Part shown: piece after piece, positions 1-7,100 of the stretch
How positions within the stretch are numbered: the stretch's first letter is position 1
Layout: the number at the start of each line of letters is the position of its first letter
Origin: Petrocella sp. FN5
GTDB lineage: Bacteria > Bacillota > Clostridia > Lachnospirales > Vallitaleaceae
Direction of reading: 5' to 3'
NCBI RefSeq assembly: GCF_029210395.1
Contig: NZ_JARGDP010000011.1
Coordinates: 1 to 64,000, forward strand
DNA length: 64,000 bases
Program-made: the position numbers and the translations under genes
The notes under the pieces: generated by a model
Seen by the model: only the letters and a program-made list of their open reading frames with translations
What the model was told of the DNA's origin: nothing
Databases searched by the model: none

Positions 1-247
1 TTATTTCATTAATAAATATTTCTTTATTAAATTCTGTATTCATACTTATATCCATAACCTCTTGTTTAGCTATAAAGTTACTGAAGATCAAAGCCATCGA
101 TCCACTAAAAAAAAGTATACCTACAAGATAAGTAATCACAATGTTTTTGCTTACAGTTAGTTCAAAAAGACATAATATTCCGATTAAAAGTGTAATTACA
201 AGACATATAACGCTGAAATGAATAAAATATTTCACAAAAGAACTCAT
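1..247 (-). CDS. small membrane protein, 3' end outside window
   Basis: The frame opens at ATG 247 and stays open through 82 codons to the window edge, so the C-terminus is missing. GGAG lies about ten bases before the ATG. The visible protein has two hydrophobic segments, about residues 7-29 and 36-56, with a short polar link, then a hydrophilic stretch rich in E, N and K. This fits a small two-span membrane protein. I do not recognise the family. It is the only gene downstream of promoter module A, so it probably belongs with the CPBP and Aat-like genes that carry the same module. The open frame and ribosome site are seen; the function is unknown. Confidence 0.6.
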   Translation of the reverse strand, partial: MSSFVKYFIHFSVICLVITLLIGILCLFELTVSKNIVITYLVGILFFSGSMALIFSNFIAKQEVMDISMNTEFNKEIFINEI

Positions 248-419
248 TATATATAATCTCCTATCTATGCTTTAAAAGCTTTTTCTAAAAATATTATTAA
301 CTATAAAGTATAAGATATACTCACACTGGCGTATATGCGCCTATTGCTGCACAGATTAATCCAAATGCAACTGAAATGGAATCCGAGATTCCAGTTCAGC
401 CTTAATTTTTACTTATCAT

Positions 420-448
420 AGCATAACAATAATTTTTATGAAAGTAAA
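420..448 (-). promoter_or_regulatory. SigA-type promoter for the gene at 247
   Basis: -35 TTTACT (448-443), 17-base spacer, -10 TATGCT (425-420) followed by ATGATAA. Hexamers and spacing match those of the module at 3861-3889. The leader to ATG 247 would be about 165 bases. It holds a hairpin around 378-392 (GGAATC/GATTCC) and GGCG-CATATA-CGCC near 330, neither followed by a T run. Confidence 0.6.
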
Positions 449-588
449 GCATTTTTTGTTATATTTTATATTTTATAATTTATTATTGCAACTTTTATAC
501 ATATATGGGAATTACTGGAAATACAGTATAGTAAAGCTTAAGTTTTGAAATATCCGGTCCACTGAGTTATTTATGAAAAATAGATACT

Positions 589-627
589 AAAAAAAGGGTC
601 CAAACACACAATATCCTTTGGCACCCT
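589..627 (-). terminator. rho-independent terminator after CPBP gene 1
   Basis: On the minus strand, arms AGGGTGCCAAA and TTTGGACCCT pair with one bulged base and are followed by a run of T (595-589). It lies about 50 bases after the stop of the CPBP gene at 680. Confidence 0.75.
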
Positions 628-679
628 CTTCAATTCCATTATTTACTATTATGGTTTACACGGTCAAATACTGGCAACA

Positions 680-1186
680 CTAAAAAAATTTCTGATATAA
701 AACCTCTAAAGTTACTATAACCACTGATACACCATTTATCAGTCCATGAATGGCCGTCGTCACCCAAAATGCAGATACCTTCTTATCTTCATATACTACA
801 AAAGTATACGCTAGTAATATGCCCGTAATAAATGTAATAAACATATAATAGATACTATATGTATGAGATGCACCAAAAACTACTGCTGAAATAAACATCA
901 CTAAAACCATTCGATTCTTAAGGAAATTAATTTTTTTCAGTATTCTAATTATTATGTATTGAAATATAAACGTTTCAATAATCGGTACTATTATAACGAC
1001 AAATAGGAATAATAAAACTATAGGAATTTCTTCGAGTTCAGGCCCACCCACATCTTTCTTCATCAATAGTTCTAACAAAATAAGCAGAATATTATCCACG
1101 ATAAAAGAAATTAATGTCATTATTAGTATAAACTTAGCGGTTGGAAGGCTTCTTAAATATATGTCCAATTTATTGATATATTTCAT
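680..1186 (-). CDS. CPBP family intramembrane metalloprotease 1
   Basis: A 168-residue membrane protein of the CPBP (CAAX protease and bacteriocin-processing) family. The family's three motifs are visible: E-T-x-x-x-Q (a variant of EExxxR) near residue 75, FGASH (FxxxH) near 110, and HGLIN (HxxxN) near 148. Several hydrophobic spans surround them. I chose ATG 1186 because AAGGAG precedes it by nine bases and the product then matches its paralog at 1645-2148 end to end. A GTG 18 codons earlier lacks a ribosome site. The paralogs share a nearly identical N-terminus (YINKLDIYLRSLPTAKFIL). Members are linked to peptide maturation or bacteriocin self-immunity; the substrate here is unknown. Confidence 0.85.
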   Translation of the reverse strand: MKYINKLDIYLRSLPTAKFILIMTLISFIVDNILLILLELLMKKDVGGPELEEIPIVLLFLFVVIIVPIIETFIFQYIIIRILKKINFLKNRMVLVMFISAVVFGASHTYSIYYMFITFITGILLAYTFVVYEDKKVSAFWVTTAIHGLINGVSVVIVTLEVLYQKFF

Positions 1187-1467
1187 TTGTTTGATCTCCT
1201 TATTCATTGACTTCTTACAACCTTGTAGGTCAGGCACCACTCATCAGTGCCTTTATATTATTTTGTCAAACTATCCCTTGTAATATCAGAAACCTTCTTG
1301 GTTCCTATACTTATCGCTAACTTTTTTGATTATTTATTGGATTGGTAAGCCATTGCGCATAGTTACTAATTCCAATCAATTGAATGTGGCTTTATTTATC
1401 TATTGCTTTTATATGAGATTAACACTTCTTAATGGCAATGCTGGTGCAGTGAAGTCATAATTTGATA
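1187..1467. other. 281-base intergenic region without a clear gene
   Basis: No convincing ORF on either strand. On the minus strand there is a short stem AGGCAC/GTGCCT (about 1251-1231) and a TTGACA (about 1267-1262) with no well-spaced -10. This gap lacks a copy of the promoter module found at three neighbouring gaps, so CPBP gene 1 may be read through from the genes upstream. Confidence 0.4.
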
Positions 1468-1620
1468 CTATTTTATGCTATAAATATTAATCAGAAAACC
1501 TACCACACCTAATGAAATTGCTAATACAATGCTTTTCATGGAAACAGTATTATACATCACCATTTCACCAATAATAATGAAAATTAGTATTATTAGACCA
1601 TTAATAAATGCTTTTTTCAC
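1468..1620 (-). CDS. 50-residue hydrophobic membrane peptide
   Basis: A GTG start at 1620 is preceded by AGGAGGGGG about eight bases away, and the frame runs 50 codons to TAG. The product begins MKKAFING and has two hydrophobic spans (about residues 8-18 and 31-47) around a short polar loop. It starts 24 bases after the stop of CPBP gene 2, so the two are probably co-transcribed. I recognise no family. Its size and position beside a CPBP protease would suit an immunity or partner peptide, but that is inference. The ribosome site makes it more likely real than chance. Confidence 0.6.
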   Translation of the reverse strand: MKKAFINGLIILIFIIIGEMVMYNTVSMKSIVLAISLGVVGFLINIYSIK

Positions 1621-1644
1621 AACACAATCCCCCTCCTATCAACC

Positions 1645-2148
1645 CTAGAAAAAATGCTGATATAGTAACTCTATATCTGTTATGATCACTGATACGCCAT
1701 TTCTTAATCCATGAATAGCCATCGTCACCCAAAATGCAGATGCCTTCTTGTCTTCATATATTACAAAAGCATATGCAAATAGGAAGCCAATAATAAATGC
1801 ATAGATCATATAATAGATACTATATATATGTACTGCACCAAAAACTAAGGCTGAAATAAGTATGGTTAAAGAACTTCTACGCTTAAAGAAAATGCGGTTT
1901 TTCAATTGTCTAATTATCAATAATTGATATACTAACGTCTCCCAAATAGGTCCTATTACAACTACAATTAATATCATTAAAACTAAAGGAATATCTTCAA
2001 ATTCTGGTCCACCCACGTGTGTATTCATAAAAAATCCAATTAAAACAACCGGGATAACTACTATATAAGAAATCAATGTCATCATAAGTATAAACTTAGC
2101 GGTTGGAAGGCTTCTTAGATAAATGTCCAATTTATTGATATATCTCAT
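1645..2148 (-). CDS. CPBP family intramembrane metalloprotease 2
   Basis: A 167-residue paralog of the protein at 680-1186. It carries E-T-L-V-Y-Q near residue 72, FGAVH near 108 and HGLRN near 145, the three CPBP motifs. AGGAG lies nine bases before ATG 2148. The N-terminal 20 residues are almost the same as in paralog 1, while the middle has diverged, which indicates local duplication. The gene is preceded by promoter module B with TTTACT-N17-TATAAT and followed by the 50-residue membrane peptide. It is probably an active-site-containing protease in the membrane; the substrate is not known. Confidence 0.85.
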   Translation of the reverse strand: MRYINKLDIYLRSLPTAKFILMMTLISYIVVIPVVLIGFFMNTHVGGPEFEDIPLVLMILIVVVIGPIWETLVYQLLIIRQLKNRIFFKRRSSLTILISALVFGAVHIYSIYYMIYAFIIGFLFAYAFVIYEDKKASAFWVTMAIHGLRNGVSVIITDIELLYQHFF

Positions 2149-2289
2149 TTGCTTAATCTCCTATACAGTTGCGAGAAGTTATACATGTATTCTTCTTTAA
2201 CTTGAATTATCTTTAGTGGCTCATCAATTTTCGAGCCTACTTTTTACCCATTTTTTATATTGGTTTTCATATTTTTACCTACTTTTCAT

Positions 2290-2318
2290 ATTATAACCAT
2301 TACTTATATATAAGTAAA
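2290..2318 (-). promoter_or_regulatory. SigA-type promoter for CPBP gene 2
   Basis: -35 TTTACT (2318-2313), 17-base spacer, -10 TATAAT (2295-2290). The leader to ATG 2148 would be about 135 bases. The dyad lies about 45 bases upstream of the -35, a position typical for an activator rather than a simple repressor. Confidence 0.7.
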
Positions 2319-2457
2319 GCATATTTTGTTATATTTTGTATTATTCAATTTTATATTAAAACTATTTACATTAATGGGAAATATTGTAAATACATAAGTC
2401 AGGCTTAGTGTTCTCGTATATTCAGCTCCACAAAGCTATTAATAGGAAAACAGATAA

Positions 2458-2491
2458 TAAAAAAGAAGGTACATACTTAAATATGTCTATA
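2458..2491 (-). terminator. terminator after the Aat-like gene
   Basis: Arms AGAAGGTA and TACCTTCT with an inner CATA/TATG pairing are followed by TTTTTTA on the minus strand. It lies 24 bases past the stop of the Aat-like gene. Confidence 0.7.
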
Positions 2492-2514
2492 CCTTCTTCT
2501 ACTTTTTTATTCAT

Positions 2515-3387
2515 TTATTTTGATATTTCATGGACATTGCAATCATAAAATACCTTTTCCCAATCACGAACCGGACTTTCTTGCAATATTGCCTCATCCA
2601 ACAATGCTATAAACTCATCATATTTGATGACTGAAGCACCTAAGCGCTTAAGGTGATCTGTAGGCCAAAGACCACAATCACAGAACTTAAATCCAAGTTC
2701 TTTCATACGTAAACATAAAACAATAAATAGATATTTGGACCCGTTATTAATTGCTCCAAACTTAGATTCAATATGAAAGTATCCACCAATGTGAAAACCA
2801 AGAATGCCACCGACAAGTTCATCATCTAGCCACAATTCTATTGAATGAGAATACCCTGCTTGATGTAAATCGCATAAGGATTGGATTCTATCATCTGTTA
2901 ACCATAAAAACCCTTCATGGGAACCTCTACATCCATAAATGACATCTAGAAATGCCTTGTCCACTGTAATCGTAAACATATCTTTCTTAAGCAAAGATTT
3001 TATCGGTCTTTCTATATGAATAGAATCTAAAAAAATGACACATCTTTGATCTGCAACCCACCATAAGTAGGGTTCACCGTTTGTAGAAAAAGGTAGTATC
3101 CCTTGTTTGGTAGCTTCAACTATTCTCTCAACAGATAAATCTCCACCATAGGCCAGTAAGTAGGCGATTGGTCCGAATCTGATTTTTTTATTTCCTTTTT
3201 GGATAGATGGAAATTCAATGTCTTTATTAAGTTTTGCCACTCTTCCTTTGTACTTATATAATTCCGGAAAATGCTTACACATGACTTTGTTGGATTTTTC
3301 ACGAATCTTGCCTAGTTTTTTACATATTGGATCCGGAAGTACATATTTAACCCCTGCTACAATCCTGTTGTTTTTTACTGTATTCAT
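2515..3387 (-). CDS. Aat-like leucyl/phenylalanyl-tRNA-protein transferase family protein
   Basis: The C-terminal 200 residues match the Aat family, which moves Leu or Phe from tRNA to protein N-termini for the N-degron pathway. Family blocks seen are LLAYGGDLS, GILPF (FPW in E. coli), LWW, HSIELW, IESKFG (GESMFS in E. coli) and CDCG...LGA. The catalytic Gln of the DCQ motif is Gly here, and the Trp of FPW is Phe. About 80 basic residues precede the Aat domain. I chose ATG 3387 because GGGGGAGG lies eight bases before it and a promoter (TAGAAA-N17-TATAAT) lies just upstream. The longer frame, to TTG 3573, begins inside a terminator hairpin. The acceptor chemistry may differ from true Aat. Confidence 0.75.
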   Translation of the reverse strand: MNTVKNNRIVAGVKYVLPDPICKKLGKIREKSNKVMCKHFPELYKYKGRVAKLNKDIEFPSIQKGNKKIRFGPIAYLLAYGGDLSVERIVEATKQGILPFSTNGEPYLWWVADQRCVIFLDSIHIERPIKSLLKKDMFTITVDKAFLDVIYGCRGSHEGFLWLTDDRIQSLCDLHQAGYSHSIELWLDDELVGGILGFHIGGYFHIESKFGAINNGSKYLFIVLCLRMKELGFKFCDCGLWPTDHLKRLGASVIKYDEFIALLDEAILQESPVRDWEKVFYDCNVHEISK

Positions 3388-3435
3388 AACTTTTGCCTCC
3401 CCCGATAAATTATCTATGTTTGTGTCTTTCATAAA

Positions 3436-3464
3436 ATTATAACATAGTCTTTTTATGTTTTCTA
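3436..3464 (-). promoter_or_regulatory. candidate promoter inside the longer Aat-like frame
   Basis: TAGAAA (3464-3459), 17-base spacer, TATAAT (3441-3436). It would start RNA near 3429, about 42 bases before ATG 3387, and it supports that start over upstream ones. Confidence 0.5.
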
Positions 3465-3551
3465 CTAAGTCCTTTGTCATATTTTCTAAAGGATTATCAA
3501 ATGGTGAACTGTCCCACTGGTTACTATATGGTTCCTTGAAATAATGATGAT

Positions 3552-3589
3552 AAAAAGAGGGTACAAACATCAATATGTCTGTACCCTCT
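3552..3589 (-). terminator. terminator C upstream of the Aat-like gene
   Basis: Fifteen-base arms AGAGGGTACAGACAT and ATGTTTGTACCCTCT (one G-U pair) with loop ATTG, then TTTTT (3556-3552). It is nearly identical to the nifJ terminator at 4030-4067 and closes the short transcript that would start at promoter D. Confidence 0.8.
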
Positions 3590-3651
3590 TCTACTTGATT
3601 ATTTACTTTTGTTGCTAAGAAGTGAACCGGAAGAACTGTCCCTCTGGTTAG
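3552..3651 (-). repeat. partial repeat copy C, near-identical to 4030-4129
   Basis: One hundred bases match 4030-4129 with about two differences, covering the terminator plus the flank that follows the nifJ stop codon. It lacks the dyad and promoter parts. A looser echo (gaactgtccc-ctggttac) occurs again near 3503-3523. Confidence 0.85.
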
Positions 3652-3664
3652 GTAGTAATTCCAT
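3599..3664 (-). CDS. 21-codon ORF in the leader before the Aat-like gene
   Basis: ATG 3664 has AGGAGG seven bases before it and the frame runs 21 codons to TAA. The product begins MELLPNQRDSSSGS. It ends one base short of the arm region of terminator C, and promoter D lies about 190 bases upstream. Codons 5-21 come from the repeated flank that, after nifJ, is untranslated. It may be a leader peptide that controls terminator C, or a relic where a gene start was joined to repeat DNA. The ribosome site and frame are seen; the role is inference. Confidence 0.4.
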   Translation of the reverse strand: MELLPNQRDSSSGSLLSNKSK

Positions 3665-3850
3665 TTCTATTTCCTCCTATATCTACGTTTAATTTATTTA
3701 TTATAATCCTAATCCAGATATCTTTTCTCCCATAAAAAGATTTACTACTTATTTTACTTTGGGAATAGTATAAGTATTATACTGTATTAGGATTCATAAC
3801 CTCTTTATTTTTACTGCTTTTCTTCTTCTACAAAAAATTGTCTATTTATT
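3665..3850. other. leader region with a 9-bp inverted repeat
   Basis: The gap between promoter D and the 21-codon ORF. It holds a perfect inverted repeat, AATCCTAAT (3705-3713) and ATTAGGATT (3786-3794), which could fold a 72-base loop domain in the leader RNA. No longer ORF with a ribosome site was found. Confidence 0.45.
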
Positions 3851-3860
3851 TGTTTATCAT

Positions 3861-3889
3861 AGCATAGCAATGTTGCCTCAGAAAGTAAA
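3861..3889 (-). promoter_or_regulatory. SigA-type promoter D
   Basis: -35 TTTACT (3889-3884), 17-base spacer, -10 TATGCT (3866-3861) followed by ATGATAA. RNA would start near 3854, pass the 9-bp inverted repeat and the 21-codon ORF, and meet terminator C before the Aat-like gene. Confidence 0.6.
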
Positions 3890-4029
3890 GTGTTTTTTGT
3901 TTTATTTTGTATTTTGCATTTTATTATTGTAACTATTTACATAAATGGGAGTTATTGTAAATACATATGATAAGGTTAGTGTTTTGATATGTTCTGTCTA
4001 TGATATTTCTTGTAGAAAAACGGATACTT

Positions 4030-4067
4030 AAAAAGAGGGTACAAACATCAATATGTCTGTACCCTCT
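4030..4067 (-). terminator. rho-independent terminator after nifJ
   Basis: Arms AGAGGGTACAGACAT and ATGTTTGTACCCTCT with loop ATTG and a TTTTT tail on the minus strand. It lies about 70 bases past the nifJ stop. Confidence 0.85.
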
Positions 4068-4135
4068 TCTACTTGATTATTTACTTTTGTTGCTAAGAAG
4101 CGAACCGGAAGAACTGTCCCTCTGGTTACCTCTGG

Positions 4136-7100
4136 TTAGTCGTTTCTTGCCATTCTTAGATATGAGTCATATCTTTCTTTAGCGTCTTTCTCAGCTTTTA
4201 CAAACAATCTTTCTGCTTGATCTGGGAAAGTTTTTTGTAAGGATGTATAACGTACTTCTCCGAGTAAGAACTCTTGGAAGTCTGTTGAAGGCTCTTTTGA
4301 ATCCAATGTGAATGGGTTCTTTCCTTCTTTTACAAGCTCAGGATTATATCTCCATAAGTGCCAGTAACCTGCATCCACTGCTTCTTGCTCTCTAAGTTGT
4401 GTTTTACCCATGCCGTTTTTGATGCCATGAGCGATACAAGGTGAGTATGCAATGATCAGTGATGGTCCATCATAAGCTTCTGCTTCTGTTAAGGCTTTCA
4501 TGAATTGGTTCTTATTAGATCCCATAGCTACTTGTGCAACATATACGTAACCGTAAGTTGCTGATATCATACCTAGGTCTTTTTTCTTAACTTCTTTACC
4601 ACTTGCTGCGAATTTGGCAACCGCTGCTGTTGGTGTTGATTTGGACGCTTGTCCACCTGTGTTTGAGTAAACTTCTGTATCAAATACAAGTACGTTTACG
4701 TTCTCACCAGATGCAAGTACATGGTCAAGTCCGCCGTAACCGATGTCATAAGCCCATCCGTCACCACCAACGATCCACATGGATTTTTTCGCCAAGTAGT
4801 CTTTTTTGGATAATACGTCTGCAACGATTTTCTTAGTTGCTGCGTCTTCAGATGTAATGGTTGCAAGCGCATCTTTAACTGCTTTTGCTGCTTCTTTTGA
4901 AGCTTTTGCATCTTCTTTTGCTTCAATCCATGTTTGGAATGCTGCTTTAGCTTCTGCAGGTACATCTGATCCAATTAATGTGTTTAAGTTCATTTCTAAA
5001 GAGTTTCTGATTTGCTTGATACCCATGGTCATACCATAACCATACTCAGCGTTGTCCTCAAATAAGGAGTTCGCCCATGCAGGTCCGTTGCCTTCTGCAT
5101 TTTGTGTGAATACGGTTGCTGGTGCTGAACCACCCCAGATTGAAGAACATCCGGTAGCATTAGCAATAATCATTCTTTCGCCATAAAGTTGTGTGATTAC
5201 TTTTAGGTATGGTGTTTCACCACATCCTGCACAAGCGCCTGAGAATTCAAACAATGGTTGTGCAAATTGGCTACCTTTTAATGTGCTCACATCCATAAGG
5301 TCTGACTTGTAAGTTACTTCATTGTGTGCATAATCCCAGTTGGCTACTTCTGCCATTTGCTCTTCAAGAGGCTTCATGATTAATGATTTTTCTTTGGATG
5401 GGCAGATATCCGCACAGTTACCACAACCTGTACAGTCAAGTGGGCTTATTTGAATCTTGTACTCAAGACCTTCAAATTGCTTTCCAACAGCTTTCTTAGT
5501 TGTAAAGCCTTCTGGTGCATTTGCTACTTCGTTCTCGTCTAATAAGAATGGACGAATAACTGAGTGAGGACATACGAAAGAGCATTGATTACATTGGATA
5601 CAGTTGTCTACTTGCCACTCAGGCACGTTCACTGCGATACCACGTTTTTCATATGCTGAGATACCCATTGGGAAGGTACCGTCTTCTCTGCCTTCAAAAG
5701 CACTTACTGGTAATGAATCACCGTTTTGAGCGTTCATAACAAAGGCTACATTCTTGATGAAGTCCGGAACTGTTGTTTCTTCCTCAGCTACATCTTTAGC
5801 ATCAGCCCATGCAGCTGGTACATCAATCTTAACAAGGGCATTAATACCTTTGTCAATTGCAGCGTTATTCATGCTAACGATCTTCTCACCTTTTGAACCG
5901 TATGATTTGACAACGGCTTCTTTAAGGTATTCAACAGCTTTTTCTATTGGAAGTACATCTGCTAACTTGAAGAAAGCGGCTTGCATGATCATGTTGATTC
6001 TGTTGCCTAGACCGATTTCTTCTGCAAGATCAGTCGCGTTTACTGTATAGAATTCAGCGTTTTTATTTGCAATATCTCTTTTTAGAGATGCTGGTAAATG
6101 TGTATCTAATTCTTCAGTTGTCCAATGTGTGTTAAGTACGAATCTTCCGCCCTTTTTAAGGCCTTTGAGTAAGTCGTATTTGTCCACATAGGATTGATTA
6201 TGACAAGCGATATAGTCTGCTTCATTGATTAAGTAGGTTGAACGGATCTTCTCTTTACCGAATCTTAAGTGAGAAACTGTAATACCACCTGATTTTTTGG
6301 AGTCATAGGAGAAGTAACCTTGAGCGTACATATCCGTTTTGTCACCAATGATCTTGATGGCTGACTTGTTAGCACCAACTGTACCGTCTGAACCAAGTCC
6401 CCAGAACTTACAACGAATTGCAGATTCGTTTTCTGTAACGATATCTTCACCGATTGGTAAGGATAATCCGGTTACATCATCAACGATACCGATGGTGAAT
6501 CCGTTTCTTGGTTGATCTAATTCAAGGTTGTCATATACAGCTTTTAATACTGTAGGTGTTACGTCTTTTGATCCAAGACCATAACGACCACCCACGATAA
6601 CAGGTCTGTTTTCTACGTCATAGAATAATGTTCTGATTTCTTCATATAGTGCTTCGCCAAGTGAACCTGGCTCTTTGGATCTATCTAGTACTGCAATCTT
6701 CTTGACGCTTGTTGGGAATACGTCGAAGAAGTATTTTGCTGAAAATGGTCTGTATAAGTGAATCTTTAAAAGACCTACTTTTTTGCCTTCAGCGTTTAAG
6801 TAATCTACGAGTTCTTCAAGTGCTTCTGTTACAGATCCCATTGCAATAACAATGTTCTCTGCGTCTGGAGCGCCATAGTAGTTAAAAGGCTTGTATTCTC
6901 TACCAACAATCGCAGAAATCTTAGCCATATAATCATTTACCACATCCGGAACCGCTGTATAGAAGTTGTTGGATGCTTCTTTGGCTTGGAAGAAGATATC
7001 AGGGTTCTGTGCTGTACCTCTTGTAACTGGGTGCTCAGGGTTAAGAGCTCTATTTCTAAAGGCATCAACTGCATCCATATCAACCAAATCACTGAATACA

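Larger units (their letters stand above)
416..627 (-). repeat. terminator-dyad-promoter module, copy A
   Basis: This is the most diverged of three alignable intergenic modules (the others are at 2284-2492 and 3851-4138). In transcription order it has a terminator hairpin (627-589), an AT-rich link, a decayed form of the dyad (right arm 516-523, left arm 494-501, around the shared core CCCAT), an A-rich segment, and a promoter TTTACT-N17-TATGCT. It ends the upstream CPBP gene and starts the partial membrane gene at 247. Confidence 0.7.
2284..2492 (-). repeat. terminator-dyad-promoter module, copy B
   Basis: It aligns with copies A and D over about 190 bases. It contains the terminator of the Aat-like gene (2491-2458), a perfect dyad TATTTACA (2363-2370) and TGTAAATA (2385-2392) with a 14-base spacer, an A-rich link, and the best promoter of the three, TTTACT-N17-TATAAT. 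Confidence 0.8.
3851..4138 (-). repeat. terminator-dyad-promoter module, copy D
   Basis: The longest copy. It runs from the nifJ stop codon through the nifJ terminator, the perfect dyad TATTTACA (3934-3941) and TGTAAATA (3956-3963) with a 14-base spacer, to promoter TTTACT-N17-TATGCT. Its outer end contains a 10-bp tandem duplication, cctctggtta (4119-4128 and 4129-4138), whose second unit includes the nifJ TAA. Confidence 0.8.

Noticed and set aside
1187-1240. GTG-started 18-codon extension of CPBP gene 1
   Set aside because: No ribosome site before the GTG, and the paralog starts at the position equal to ATG 1186.
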